Positions 1 to 8,544 of a stretch of DNA of 34,369 nt are shown here, piece after piece. Source of the stretch: Candidatus Eiseniibacteriota bacterium (GTDB taxonomy: Bacteria; Eisenbacteria; RBG-16-71-46; CAIMUX01); assembly GCA_029569475.1 (NCBI GenBank), contig JAKQSZ010000052.1, positions 1-34,369 on the forward strand, read 5' to 3'. Every line of letters begins with the position of its first letter. Position 1 is the stretch's first letter. The translations under genes were made by a program, and so were the position numbers. The notes beneath the pieces were generated by a model. The model was not told the DNA's origin. It did not search any database and saw only the letters and a program-made list of their open reading frames with translations.

Positions 1-894
1 ATTTTCGCCGGCAGCGGCGTGGGCAAGTCGGTCCTGCTGGGCACGATCGCGCGCCGCACCGAGGCTGAAGTGATCGTGGTGGCGCTGGTCGGCGAGCGCG
101 GGCGCGAGGTGCGCGAGTTCCTGGAGAGGGACCTGACCGAGGAGGGGCTGCGCCGCTCGGTCGTCGTGGTGGCCACCTCGGAGCAGCCTCCGCTGGTGCG
201 GGTCAAGGCGGCGCTGGTGGCGACCCGCGTGGCGGAACACTTCCGCGATCGCGGCTGCCACGTGCTTCTCATGATGGACTCCCTCACGCGCTTCGCCATG
301 GCGCAGCGCGAGGTGGGCTTGCTGGCGGGCGAGCCGCCGACGACGAAGGGCTACACGCCGTCGGTCTTCTCGCTCTTGCCGCAGCTCCTGGAACGGGCGG
401 GGATGGGGGACCGCGGTTCGGTCACCGGGCTCTACACGGTGCTGGTGGAAGGCGACGACCTCAACGACCCGATCGCCGATGCGGCGCGCTCCATCCTCGA
501 CGGCCACGTCGTCCTTTCCAGGAAGCTCGCCTCGCACAACCACTATCCCGCGGTCGATGTCCTCGACAGCGTCTCCCGCGTCATGCCGGACGTGGCGTTG
601 GCCGGACAGATCGAGGCGGCGGCGCAGGTGCGGGAATGGCTGGCGGCCTGGCGCGAAACCGAGGACCTGGTGCAACTCGGCGCCTATGTGGCGGGCACGA
701 ATCCGGTAGCCGACGCCGCCATCGCCCGCCTGCCGGAGATCCACCGGTTTCTTCGTCAGGCCTCGGGGGAGGGGACTCCCCTCGAGGATAGCGTCGCCTG
801 GTTGTTGCGGCTGGCGACCGCGCCGCTTCCGTCGGACCAGTCTGCGGCTGTGCCCTCGACGGCGGCTCGAACCTTTGCAGGAGGCAGGCCGTGA
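1..894 (+). CDS. fliI: Flagellar export ATPase FliI (5' truncated by window edge)
   Basis: This is the cytoplasmic ATPase of the flagellar type III export apparatus, which works with FliH and FliJ at the export gate. The reading frame is open from base 1, so about one third of the protein (N-terminal domain) lies upstream; 297 residues are visible. The Walker A loop AGSGVGKS is at visible residues 3-10. The Walker B region LLMMDSLTRFAMAQRE and the F1-beta-like stretch GYTPSVFSLLPQLLERAG follow, then the family's C-terminal segments with LVEGDDLNDPIAD and HNHYPAVDVL. These separate it from F1 and V-type ATPase subunits. The TGA stop overlaps the GTG start of fliJ (GTGA), indicating translational coupling. 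A T3SS injectisome ATPase is the only close alternative, and the flagellar neighbours rule it out. Confidence 0.97.
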   Translation: MFAGSGVGKSVLLGTIARRTEAEVIVVALVGERGREVREFLERDLTEEGLRRSVVVVATSEQPPLVRVKAALVATRVAEHFRDRGCHVLLMMDSLTRFAMAQREVGLLAGEPPTTKGYTPSVFSLLPQLLERAGMGDRGSVTGLYTVLVEGDDLNDPIADAARSILDGHVVLSRKLASHNHYPAVDVLDSVSRVMPDVALAGQIEAAAQVREWLAAWRETEDLVQLGAYVAGTNPVADAAIARLPEIHRFLRQASGEGTPLEDSVAWLLRLATAPLPSDQSAAVPSTAARTFAGGRP

Positions 895-1334
895 AACGAT
901 TCCAATCCGGTCTTGAAGGGGTAGCCAAGGTCAGGGGCATCGCGGTCCGCGCCGGCGAGGTGGACCTGGCCAGGGCCCGCACGTCGCTCCAGCAGGCGGA
1001 GTCGGAGCAGAACCGGGCCCGCGCGGCCTTGCGCGGTTCCCTGCGCGAGGCTCCGGCCGGAACCGTCGTCCATGTCCGGCATCTCCTCGAGCAGGATGCG
1101 CGGCTTCGCGCGCTGCGGGGCGATCTGGCGAGAGCGGAGGAGGCCCAGCGCGCCAGCGAACGAACCTACGAGACCACCCTTGAACGGCTGCTGCGCGCCC
1201 GCACCGACGCGGAGGCGGTGGAAAGGCTGCAACGGCGGCGTTATCTCGAGTTCGTGCGCGAGGTCCTGCGGGAGGAGCAGAAGGGCACCGACGAGGTGGC
1301 CGCCCGCACCGTCCAGCTCCGGAGGGCGGCATGA
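891..1334 (+). CDS. fliJ: Flagellar export chaperone FliJ
   Basis: This small coiled-coil protein is the central stalk of the export ATPase and links FliI/FliH to FlhA. It has 147 residues, the usual FliJ length, and begins KRFQSGLEGVAKVRG, which resembles the family's typical F-x-L-x-x-L/V N-terminus. The rest is heptad-patterned and rich in Glu, Arg, Ala and Gln, as expected for one antiparallel coiled coil. The start is GTG, overlapping the fliI stop, preceded by a strong Shine-Dalgarno sequence (AGGAGG around 880). The ATG of the next gene overlaps its TGA. Sequence conservation in this family is low, so the assignment rests mainly on length, coiled-coil character and position between fliI and the MotE-like gene. 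Confidence 0.9.
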   Translation: MKRFQSGLEGVAKVRGIAVRAGEVDLARARTSLQQAESEQNRARAALRGSLREAPAGTVVHVRHLLEQDARLRALRGDLARAEEAQRASERTYETTLERLLRARTDAEAVERLQRRRYLEFVREVLREEQKGTDEVAARTVQLRRAA

Positions 1335-1963
1335 GCTCCGAAGCGGGCCGCCCGGGCGGCCTGATCCGATCCATCCTCGGACTCGTCCTTGGCGGAGGAC
1401 TGGTCATGATCGTGCTCGCCCTCTTCGTCACCGGGGTGGCGCAGACGGAGATCATCCCTCGCCTGCAGGCCCGCGCCGAGAGAGCGATCGAGCAAGCGAA
1501 GCATCGGGTCATTTCGCGCGGTGAAGCGCCCGCGGCCGCGTCAGCCGATTCGGCCCTGGCCGCGGAGGCGGCGGCGGCCGATTCGGCGCTGGCGTTGGCC
1601 AGCCAGATGGAGACCCAGCGGCTTTTCCTCGAGGCGCAAGCGGCCCGCGTGGAGGCGGCCCAGCAGGCGATCGACAGCCTGGTGCAGTCCTACCAGGGCA
1701 GGCAGGACGTGGAGGTCAAACGGCAGGCCAAGCTTCTCGCCGCCATGAAACCGGTGGAGGCCGCGAGGATTCTCGACGCCATGGATGACGCCTCGATCAA
1801 TCGACTGCTGGCCAACATGAATGCGCGGGCGGCGAGCGGACTGCTGGCGCGCCTCGACGCGCAGCGGGCGGCCCGCCTCTCCCTGGCCGCGGTGGGAGAG
1901 GGGAACCTGGCGGGCGACGTGTTGGGAAGAGAGGCGGCTGAGGACACGAGTCGGTCGTACTGA
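1331..1963 (+). CDS. MotE-like membrane protein with MgtE N-terminal-like domain
   Basis: This is a 210-residue single-pass protein. Residues about 13-37 form a hydrophobic membrane anchor after a short cytoplasmic start. An Ala/Glu/Gln-rich coiled coil follows (about 45-125), then a C-terminal segment (about 128-195) with LLAAMKPVEAARILDAMDD, which resembles the helical MgtE intracellular N-terminal domain. Proteins of this build lie between fliJ and fliK in many flagellar operons (MotE in rhizobia, YlxF in Bacillus). Rhizobial MotE is a periplasmic chaperone for MotC, but the role elsewhere is poorly defined, so I give no gene symbol. The start ATG overlaps the fliJ stop (ATGA). A real Mg2+ transporter is excluded because there is only one membrane segment. 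Confidence 0.85.
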   Translation: MSSEAGRPGGLIRSILGLVLGGGLVMIVLALFVTGVAQTEIIPRLQARAERAIEQAKHRVISRGEAPAAASADSALAAEAAAADSALALASQMETQRLFLEAQAARVEAAQQAIDSLVQSYQGRQDVEVKRQAKLLAAMKPVEAARILDAMDDASINRLLANMNARAASGLLARLDAQRAARLSLAAVGEGNLAGDVLGREAAEDTSRSY

Positions 1964-2052
1964 CGCGCCGCGCCGCCCGGGGAGATCGCCGGGCGCCGCC
2001 AGGAGAAGAGCGAGAGCCCGAGCGAGGGCGCAACCGGAGGAACCGGAGCGAC

Positions 2053-4161
2053 ATGGAGACAGCCCTGACGAAGACTCCATCGTGGAGCGCCGCCCCGGCG
2101 GCCTCAGCGCTCGCCGCGGGCGGCGAAAGCCCGGCGAGCACGGCCGAGCGTGACGGAACGGGGGGCGCCGTGGCGGATTTCCTGGTGGTTCTGGCCCTGG
2201 CCCATGGGTGGCATCCGCCGGCGCGCGCCATCGCCCCGCAGTCCGGCGCATCGCGCGGTGAAGGCGGCGAGCCTGGTCCGAGTGCCTCCCGGCCCACGGC
2301 CGGAGACGATCCATCGACCACCGCAACCTCGCAGGCGCCTCGAAGGGATGCTCCGTCGCGCGACCTCGAGTCTGCCCAGAGCCACCGGGCGGCCGGCCGG
2401 AACACCGCGATTTCGCGCGGCCCTTTGTCGTCGGCCGATGGGATGCAAGGGGCGACCGCGCCCGCTGCGCTGTCTCCGGCAGCAGCCCCGGAAGATCTCG
2501 CGGGTCAGGCGGCGATGGCGGGTGGGCTGTCAGGCGCAGCAGGGCATCGGACTCCCCTGAAGCCGGAGAGAAACACCCTGACCGCGCTCGAAGGATCTTC
2601 CCGTGGCGGCGCCGGCTTCCTGCTCGACGCCAGCGTGGCGGGATCTCCCGCGGCCGCGGGTGGGAATGCCGCGCCATCCATCGTGGACAGCAGTGCCGTT
2701 GATCAGGGCGCGGACGACCCGCCGGTCACGACCACCTCTCATCGGCCAGCCGCCGAGGCAGTCGTTGGCTCGGGGGCGGGCCATGACAGCGGGATTGCCT
2801 TGGAGGGCGAGGCCACGTCGTTTCACCGGCCGGTCATGGACGCCTCCGCCGCGTCGCTTGCGGGCGCAGTACCGGAGAGGTTGGAGGGGCTGTCCTCGGG
2901 GGCCATCGATGCCGCGTGGACGAGAAACCCCGATGACGCAGGAAGCGCTGTTGGCGGCGGCCGTCATCTCCGGAGCGGGGAGCCCGCGGGCCGACAACCC
3001 GCAAACGAGGTAGTCCTGCCGAGCACTCCGGTCAAGACGGCCGCGACGCTCCCGCACATCGCCGCGGGCGCCGGAGCCGAAGCCCGGCCGGGGCAGCCGG
3101 CGCCAACAACCTTTGCCGCCGTGGGGGAGGCCCATGCGGCGTCGGCCGCGGGCTCAGACGGCGTGTCCGTCTCCCATGGAGGAGAGCCCGGGATCTCCTC
3201 CGCCGGAACCAATGCAGAGGGCGCGGAGCGCGCAACCAGGTCGGCCGCGGCGGGCGTGATCTTGTCCGCCGGAGAGCCCGTGACCACTCCCGCCGGGACC
3301 GGCGCCGCGGCCTCCTTCGCCTGGAGAATCGCGGCAGCTGACGTCGCCGCCGGCGATGAGTCGGCCGGCGAAGGTCTCCAGGGGGAGAAGTCTCCGCATC
3401 TGGCCCTGGAGACGATCGAGTCCGACCTGATCGATGCCGCCGTGTCGCCGGAGATGTCCCGTTCCGCGGGATGGGCCAGGGAAATGCCGCTGGGGGACCC
3501 GGGTGCCGGCGCCTCCTCCTCTCACCCTGGTCCGGCTTCGGCGAGCACGGCCGTGGCCTCTCGCGACGAAGCCGTGACGTCTCCACACCAACCGTTCGTC
3601 GACCTGGAGAACCTGCCCAGCCGGCTTCCCCAGACGATCCACCTTCTCTCACGCGGCACGACGGGGGAGGCCCGGATCCAACTCTGGCCGCGTCATCTGG
3701 GCGCGATATCCGTTCGCCTCGAGGTGGATGGTCCCGCGGTCCAGGTGCGGATCCAGGCCGAGCGCGAGGCCACGCGCCACCTGTTGGAAGGTATGCGAAC
3801 GGACCTGGAGGCCGGCCTGCGCAGCAGCGGCCTGCGCCTCCACTCGCTGGACGTCGTGCGGGAGCTTTCCGCCATGGCGGCTGCGGAGCAGGCCCTGGCG
3901 GGCGAGGCGCCGGAGACGCAGGTCTTTGGCGCGGGCGTGGCCGGCGCCGCGACCCGCTCCATGGACGGATCTTCCGCGACGTTGGCGCCACCCCCGCACG
4001 GGGATTTCCATCCGTCCACCTCCGGCGGGGGCCACGGCGCATCGTCGCGGTCCGATCCGCCATCCGAGCGCGGGGTCCCTCGCGAGCGGGGAACGGCTTC
4101 GAGAGCGTCGGCTGCGGCGGCCCCCGTCCCTTCGGATGGCACGGTCGACCGCTGGGCCTGA
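2053..4161 (+). CDS. fliK: Flagellar hook-length control protein FliK
   Basis: This secreted molecular ruler measures hook length and triggers the FlhB substrate switch from hook to filament export. It has 702 residues, long for the family. About the first 515 residues are low-complexity, dominated by Ala, Gly, Ser and Pro, as expected for an unfolded ruler. The C-terminal Flg_hook domain spans about residues 520-620: LPSRLPQTIHLL, ARIQLWPRHLGAISVRL, VQVRIQAEREATRHLLE and GLRLHSLDVV match the family's core. A further 80 or so polar residues follow. The start is ATG, with GGAGG around 2036 and GGAG around 2045 upstream. It sits between the MotE-like gene and flgD, the classic place for fliK. 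Confidence 0.93.
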   Translation: METALTKTPSWSAAPAASALAAGGESPASTAERDGTGGAVADFLVVLALAHGWHPPARAIAPQSGASRGEGGEPGPSASRPTAGDDPSTTATSQAPRRDAPSRDLESAQSHRAAGRNTAISRGPLSSADGMQGATAPAALSPAAAPEDLAGQAAMAGGLSGAAGHRTPLKPERNTLTALEGSSRGGAGFLLDASVAGSPAAAGGNAAPSIVDSSAVDQGADDPPVTTTSHRPAAEAVVGSGAGHDSGIALEGEATSFHRPVMDASAASLAGAVPERLEGLSSGAIDAAWTRNPDDAGSAVGGGRHLRSGEPAGRQPANEVVLPSTPVKTAATLPHIAAGAGAEARPGQPAPTTFAAVGEAHAASAAGSDGVSVSHGGEPGISSAGTNAEGAERATRSAAAGVILSAGEPVTTPAGTGAAASFAWRIAAADVAAGDESAGEGLQGEKSPHLALETIESDLIDAAVSPEMSRSAGWAREMPLGDPGAGASSSHPGPASASTAVASRDEAVTSPHQPFVDLENLPSRLPQTIHLLSRGTTGEARIQLWPRHLGAISVRLEVDGPAVQVRIQAEREATRHLLEGMRTDLEAGLRSSGLRLHSLDVVRELSAMAAAEQALAGEAPETQVFGAGVAGAATRSMDGSSATLAPPPHGDFHPSTSGGGHGASSRSDPPSERGVPRERGTASRASAAAAPVPSDGTVDRWA

Positions 4162-4176
4162 CAAGGAGAACCGATC

Positions 4177-4848
4177 ATGCAGGTGCAATCCACCGGCTCC
4201 ACCGCCCACACCACCTCGGCCACCGGCACGTCCGGTCGACGGGAACTGGACAAGGAGAGCTTCCTCGCGCTTCTCGTCACGCAGCTCCGCTACCAGGACC
4301 CGCTGTCCCCGATGGACAACCAGGAGTTCATCGCCCAGATGGCGCAGTTCAGCGCGCTCGAGCAGATGCACAACCTCAACGAGAAGTTCGAGACCTCCAT
4401 GTACCTCACGCAGTCGCTCAACAACTCGGCCGCCGCCGGGCTGATCGGCCGCCACGTGCGCGCCACCGGCGACACCGTTCGGCTGGGCGAGTCCGGCGGC
4501 GTCGAACTGGGCTACTTCCTATCCCAGCCCGCCAACGCCGTCACCGTCACTGTCTATGACAGCGATGGCGAGGTGGTCCGCACGCTGGTCAGCACAGCGG
4601 AGGAGACGGGCGCCCACCAGCTCGACTGGGACGGATGCGACCTGGCGGGCGAGCGGCTTCCCGCGGGGAGCTACCGGTTCGAGGTCTCCGCGGTCGGACC
4701 CGACGGCGAGAGCTTCACTCCCTCTTCGCTGGTCAATGGCCTGGTCGACGGCGTCACCTACCGGGACGGTATCGCCTACCTGTTGATCGGAGGCCGGGAG
4801 GTCTCTCTCAGCGAGGTGCTGGAGGTCTACATGCCGGCCGATTCCTAG
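4177..4848 (+). CDS. flgD: Flagellar hook scaffolding/capping protein FlgD
   Basis: FlgD caps the growing hook and guides FlgE polymerisation; it is absent from the finished structure. The 223-residue product has the FlgD N-terminal signature LDKESFLALLVTQLRYQDP (residues 24-42) followed by PMDNQEFIAQMAQFSALEQM. The C-terminal half has the FlgD Ig-like/Tudor pattern, with VYDSDGEVVRTL, HQLDWDG and LPAGSYRFEVSA. The start is ATG with AAGGAGA nine bases upstream, 15 bp after fliK. It ends with TAG, and a 15-bp repeat array continues in the same reading frame beyond that stop (see the repeat entry). Its place just before flgE is standard. Confidence 0.96.
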   Translation: MQVQSTGSTAHTTSATGTSGRRELDKESFLALLVTQLRYQDPLSPMDNQEFIAQMAQFSALEQMHNLNEKFETSMYLTQSLNNSAAAGLIGRHVRATGDTVRLGESGGVELGYFLSQPANAVTVTVYDSDGEVVRTLVSTAEETGAHQLDWDGCDLAGERLPAGSYRFEVSAVGPDGESFTPSSLVNGLVDGVTYRDGIAYLLIGGREVSLSEVLEVYMPADS

Positions 4849-4851
4849 CTC

Positions 4852-5031
4852 AAGGACGGGCTGGAGGGGACACCGGTCCAAGGACTCGTTGACGAGGGAT
4901 TGCTGATCGAAGGGGGGCTGGTCGCAGGGACTCTGGTCGCAGGGGCGCTCGAAGAGGCGCTGATCGAAGGACTGCTGATCGGAGGGAAAGTACTGACCGA
5001 AGGATTGCTGGTCACAGGACGCTGGTCGAAG
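4852..5031 (+). repeat. Degenerate 15-bp tandem repeat between flgD and flgE
   Basis: About eleven units of roughly 15 bp follow the loose pattern GGN-NNN-CTG-RTC-GNA. The clearest copies start at 4897, 4912, 4927, 4969 and 5002; one unit is 12 bp and one is 18 bp. All length changes are multiples of three. The array lies in the same frame as flgD, directly after its TAG stop. A read-through product would be a Gly-started pentapeptide series (GLLIE, GGLVA, GTLVA, GALEE and similar). No start codon with a good Shine-Dalgarno sequence opens it, so I treat it as probably non-coding. The flgE ribosome-binding site begins about 35 bp after the array. Confidence 0.75.
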
Positions 5032-5083
5032 GAAACGAGGAAGTGCAGAGCCGCTTCGGCGGCGGCAGGAGGAGGAACCTACC

Positions 5084-6784
5084 ATGATGCGTTCGCTGTT
5101 TTCCGGGGTTTCCGGACTGGCGATCAACATGTGCCGGATGGACGTCATCGGCAACAACGTCGCCAACGTGAACACGGTCGGCTACAAAGGCTCTCGGACG
5201 ACCTTCGACGAGACCATGACCCAGCTCCTGCACGGCGCCACCGCGCCCACCGGTGCGCTGGGGGGTTCCAACTCCACGCAGGTCGGCACCGGCGCCCGGC
5301 TGGGCACGATCGACACCATCTTCACCCAGGGGAGCCTGGAGTCGACCGGCATCGACACCGACCTGGCCATCCAGGGACGGGCCTTCTTCGTCCTCTCCGA
5401 TGGGGCGAGCACGTACTACGGGCGCGCCGGGTCGTTCCAGATCGACGGCTCGGGGCAGTTCGTGAACCCGAGCAACGGCTACACCCTGCAGGGCTTCGCC
5501 TACGACCGCGTCACCGGAGACTTCTCGAACCTGCCCAGCACCCTGAAGCTGCCGCTCGGCGAGGTCGAACCGGCCAAGGCCACAACCGAGCTGAACTACC
5601 GCGGCAACCTCAACGCCGACTCCGAGCCACGCGGCACGATGAGCCAGTCCGCCATCTTCTATGGCGAGAGCGGCGACGTCGCCGTGTTGACCGACACGCT
5701 CGACGGCCTCAAGGCGGACCCGGCCGGCGTGTTGGATCTGCTCACCGAGGGTGACCGGCTGGCCTTCAGCGCCACCGTGGGCGGCGTCCCGGTGGGCGGC
5801 GCCTTGACCCTAACCGCCGGCATGACGATGGCCGACCTGCTGGGCGCGCTCGAGGCTTCGCTCAACCAGGTCGAGGACGTGGACGGCATCGAGGTCACGC
5901 TGACCCCGAACGGGCGCATCCACGTGGCGACGCCCGACGGTCTCGGCAAGAGGGCGGAGGTCAGCGGGCTGGTCATCCAGGCCGAGTCTCCCAGCCTGGT
6001 TCCGCGCGACGACTTCAACGGGTTGGCGGCGATGACGCAGACGCAGGCGGCGCGCGACGCCTCGGTCTTCGTCGAGGAAAGCACGATCTACGACTCGCTC
6101 GGCTTCAGCCACATCGTACGCCTGGAGTTCACCCGGCTGCTGGGGGCGAACCAGTTCGAGTGGCGGGCCATCGTCGACAACGGCGATACGCCGATCCTGA
6201 GCGGCGGCACCGGCAAGGTCACCTTCAACGCGGATGGCTCCTTCAACGGCTTCTTCTATGACGCGGCCGGGGACATCATTCCGACCCGGCTGTCGATCAG
6301 CCCGACTACCGGCGCCACCACCCCTCTGGAGATCGAACTCGACCCGGGAGAGCCCGGAGGGTTCGGCGGTATGACCCTGGTCAACGCCGACGCGACGCTC
6401 GAGGCCACCAATGATGGCTTCACCAAGGGGACGGCGGTGGACTTCCGTATCGACCGCCGCGGCCAGGTGGTCAGCATCTTCAGCAACGGCGTCACCCGTC
6501 CCGTGGGCAAGCTGGCCATGGCCGAGTTCGTCAACCCCACCGGCATGGTGCGCATCGGCGACAACCTCTTCCAGGCTTCGGTCAACTCCGGCAAGCCGCT
6601 CATCGGAACCGCGGGCGGCGCGGTCGAGGCCGACGTCTTCAGCGGCAGCCTGGAGCAGTCCAACGTCGACCTGGCCCGGGAGTTCACCAACATGATCCTG
6701 GCGCAGCGCGGCTTCCAGGCGAGCGCGCGCACGATCACCACGAGCGACGAGGTCCTGAACGAGCTCCTGAACCTGCGGCGGTAG
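5084..6784 (+). CDS. flgE: Flagellar hook protein FlgE
   Basis: This is the structural subunit of the flagellar hook, the universal joint between rod and filament. The 566-residue product opens with the rod/hook N-terminal signature: SLFSGVSGL, then DVIGNNVANVNTVGYKGSR. It continues with GTGARLGTIDTIFTQGSLEST and DLAIQGRAFFVL, typical of FlgE/F/G. The middle is a long variable D1/D2 region. The C-terminus has the family's pairing helix (SLEQSNVDLAREFTNMILAQ, then RGFQASARTITTSDEVL). Its length and the preceding flgD favour FlgE over FlgF or FlgG. The start is ATG with a strong SD (AGGAGGAGGA at 5067-5076); a second ATG follows directly. A Cys near residue 17 is unusual for a secreted axial protein. 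Confidence 0.96.
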   Translation: MMRSLFSGVSGLAINMCRMDVIGNNVANVNTVGYKGSRTTFDETMTQLLHGATAPTGALGGSNSTQVGTGARLGTIDTIFTQGSLESTGIDTDLAIQGRAFFVLSDGASTYYGRAGSFQIDGSGQFVNPSNGYTLQGFAYDRVTGDFSNLPSTLKLPLGEVEPAKATTELNYRGNLNADSEPRGTMSQSAIFYGESGDVAVLTDTLDGLKADPAGVLDLLTEGDRLAFSATVGGVPVGGALTLTAGMTMADLLGALEASLNQVEDVDGIEVTLTPNGRIHVATPDGLGKRAEVSGLVIQAESPSLVPRDDFNGLAAMTQTQAARDASVFVEESTIYDSLGFSHIVRLEFTRLLGANQFEWRAIVDNGDTPILSGGTGKVTFNADGSFNGFFYDAAGDIIPTRLSISPTTGATTPLEIELDPGEPGGFGGMTLVNADATLEATNDGFTKGTAVDFRIDRRGQVVSIFSNGVTRPVGKLAMAEFVNPTGMVRIGDNLFQASVNSGKPLIGTAGGAVEADVFSGSLEQSNVDLAREFTNMILAQRGFQASARTITTSDEVLNELLNLRR

Positions 6785-6874
6785 CGCAAGGATCAGGTGC
6801 AAAGCGAACTGCTGAACGCTTCGTAGAGCCTTGAGTGGGGTGGGCCGTGGCGGCAGTGGAAAGCCCGGCTCCCC

Positions 6875-6880
6875 GGGAGG
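6875..6880 (+). promoter_or_regulatory. Shine-Dalgarno sequence that decides the fliL start
   Basis: GGGAGG lies five bases before the ATG at 6886. The reading frame is open further up, with a possible GTG at 6835, but no such motif precedes that codon. The ATG is therefore preferred. Confidence 0.75.
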
Positions 6881-6885
6881 AATCC

Positions 6886-7527
6886 ATGGCGGAAGAGAAC
6901 GCGGTTCCCGAACCCGAGGAAACGCCCGAGGAGGCTTTGCTTCCGAGGGGTCCGCTGATCCCCCCCATCGTGGTGCGGATCGCGATCATGGGCGGCATCC
7001 TCGCCGCGCTGGCCATCGGGGCCCTGTTCCTGGTCACCGATGTCATCGCCCCCCGGATCCAGGCGCTGGGGCGCCCGGCAGGGGAGGAGGAGGTGGCGGC
7101 TGCCGCGGCCGGCGGAGCCGGCGAGCGGGGCGAGGCCGGGGCGGCGGTCTCCGCGGGCTCCGAGAGTGAGAAGGGAAGCCACGGGGGCAAGGCGGCCAAG
7201 GGAGGCAAGGGAAAGAAGCACGAGCACGGCGAGCTGGTGTCGGTCTCCGACCTGATCGTCAACCCCGCCGGGACGGGCGGCCGGCGCTTTCTCAAGGTGG
7301 CCGCGTCCATCGAGCTGACCGACGCCAAGTTGGCCGCGGAACTGGAGGGCCGGCAGGCTCCCTTGCGGGACCTGCTGATCCGCGAACTCTCCGCCCGGAC
7401 GCTCGAGGAGCTGACCGATCCGACGGCCAAGGAGGAGATGCGGCAAAGCATCCTCGAGGAACTGGAGGCGATGATGGGACCGGACGTGGTCAAGGGATTG
7501 TATTTCACGGAGTACGTGGTCCAGTAG
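6886..7527 (+). CDS. fliL: Flagellar basal body-associated protein FliL
   Basis: FliL is a single-pass inner membrane protein that surrounds the stator units and supports torque. The 213-residue product has an acidic cytoplasmic N-terminus, one membrane helix (about residues 28-52), a long Ala/Gly/Lys-rich linker (about 60-115), and a periplasmic stomatin-like domain. That domain contains VSVSDLIVNPAGTGGRRFLKVAASIEL and ends in LYFTEYVVQ, the family's typical C-terminus. The linker is longer than in enteric FliL. The gene follows flgE by about 100 bp and precedes fliM by 15 bp. The stator genes motA and motB, which often separate flgE from fliL, are not here. Confidence 0.92.
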   Translation: MAEENAVPEPEETPEEALLPRGPLIPPIVVRIAIMGGILAALAIGALFLVTDVIAPRIQALGRPAGEEEVAAAAAGGAGERGEAGAAVSAGSESEKGSHGGKAAKGGKGKKHEHGELVSVSDLIVNPAGTGGRRFLKVAASIELTDAKLAAELEGRQAPLRDLLIRELSARTLEELTDPTAKEEMRQSILEELEAMMGPDVVKGLYFTEYVVQ

Positions 7528-7542
7528 GACGCGAGGGCCGTC

Positions 7543-8544
7543 ATGGCGAACATCCTCTCCCAGGAAGAAATCGATGCCCTGTTGGGCGTGGCCCAGCCCG
7601 AGGAGGCAGCAGGCGCCGACGCGACTTCGGATCGTGGCGGCCGGGCCGGGGTCGTGCTGCCGTATGACTTCCGCCGGCCGAACCGCGTTTCCAAGGAACA
7701 GCTCCGCTTCCTGCAGACCATCCACGAGACCTTCGGGCGGCAGTGGGGAAGCAGCCTCTCGGGCTACCTGCGCAGCATGGTGGACATCGAGATCGTCTCG
7801 GCCGACCAGCTGACCTATGGGGAGTACGTCCTCTCCATGCCCGAGAGCACCGCGCTCTTCGTCTTCACCATGAAGCCGTTGGAAGGCAGCGCCATCCTGG
7901 AACTGAACCCGTCGTTGATCCTGACGATCGTGGACCGGCTCTTCGGCGGCGCCGGGGCGGGCGCGATCAACCGGGATCTGACCAGCATCGAGACCGCCGT
8001 GGTGACCAAGCTCGTTCGCCAGGGTTTGGAGGTGCTGGAGGCGACCTGGCGCCGGATCGTGCCGCTGCAGCCGGAGCTGGTCGAGCTGACCAAGAGCCCC
8101 CAGATGCTCCAGCTGCTCCCCAACACCGAGACAGTCATCCTGATCACCTTCGAGCTGCGGATCTCCGACTTCAACGGGATCCTCTCCATCTGCTACCCCT
8201 ACCTGTGCATGGAGCCGATCATCCCGAACCTGTCGAGCCGCCATGCGCTGCTGGGACAGGGCAAGCGCACGGTGGATGAGGGCCCCGTCTGGATTTCGCG
8301 GCACCTGGCGGACTCGGCCTTGCCGATCAGCGTGGAGCTCGGCCAGGCGGAGCTCACCGTCTCCGAGTTCCTCAAGCTGCGGCTCGGGGACGTGCTCAAG
8401 CTTCGGCAGAAGGTCGAGGATCCGGTATCGGTCCTGGTCGGCGGACAGCGGATGTCGGTCGCGTGGCCGGGATTGCAGGGCCGCCGCCGGGCGGTTCGGC
8501 TGGAGACCGCTTTGGCGGCAGACGTGGAAGAGAGGCAAACATGA
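7543..8544 (+). CDS. fliM: Flagellar motor switch protein FliM
   Basis: FliM is the middle C-ring protein that binds phosphorylated CheY and couples it to rotation switching. The 333-residue product starts ANILSQEEIDALLG; EIDALLG at residues 9-15 is the CheY-binding N-terminal peptide. The CheC-like middle domain has FGGAGAG at residues 134-140, the conserved GGxG motif. The C-terminal SpoA domain (about 250-325) contains LPISVELGQAELTVSEFLKL. A weak SD (GAGGG) precedes the ATG. The TGA stop overlaps the fliN ATG. All key regions are present, so the protein should respond to chemotaxis signals, although no che genes occur in this window. Confidence 0.97.
   Translation: MANILSQEEIDALLGVAQPEEAAGADATSDRGGRAGVVLPYDFRRPNRVSKEQLRFLQTIHETFGRQWGSSLSGYLRSMVDIEIVSADQLTYGEYVLSMPESTALFVFTMKPLEGSAILELNPSLILTIVDRLFGGAGAGAINRDLTSIETAVVTKLVRQGLEVLEATWRRIVPLQPELVELTKSPQMLQLLPNTETVILITFELRISDFNGILSICYPYLCMEPIIPNLSSRHALLGQGKRTVDEGPVWISRHLADSALPISVELGQAELTVSEFLKLRLGDVLKLRQKVEDPVSVLVGGQRMSVAWPGLQGRRRAVRLETALAADVEERQT

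Noticed and set aside
4900..5754. Open frame on + that runs through the 15-bp array into flgE in another frame
   Set aside because: After the array it only shadows flgE, with a low-complexity translation. The part before flgE is discussed as a repeat, not called as a gene.
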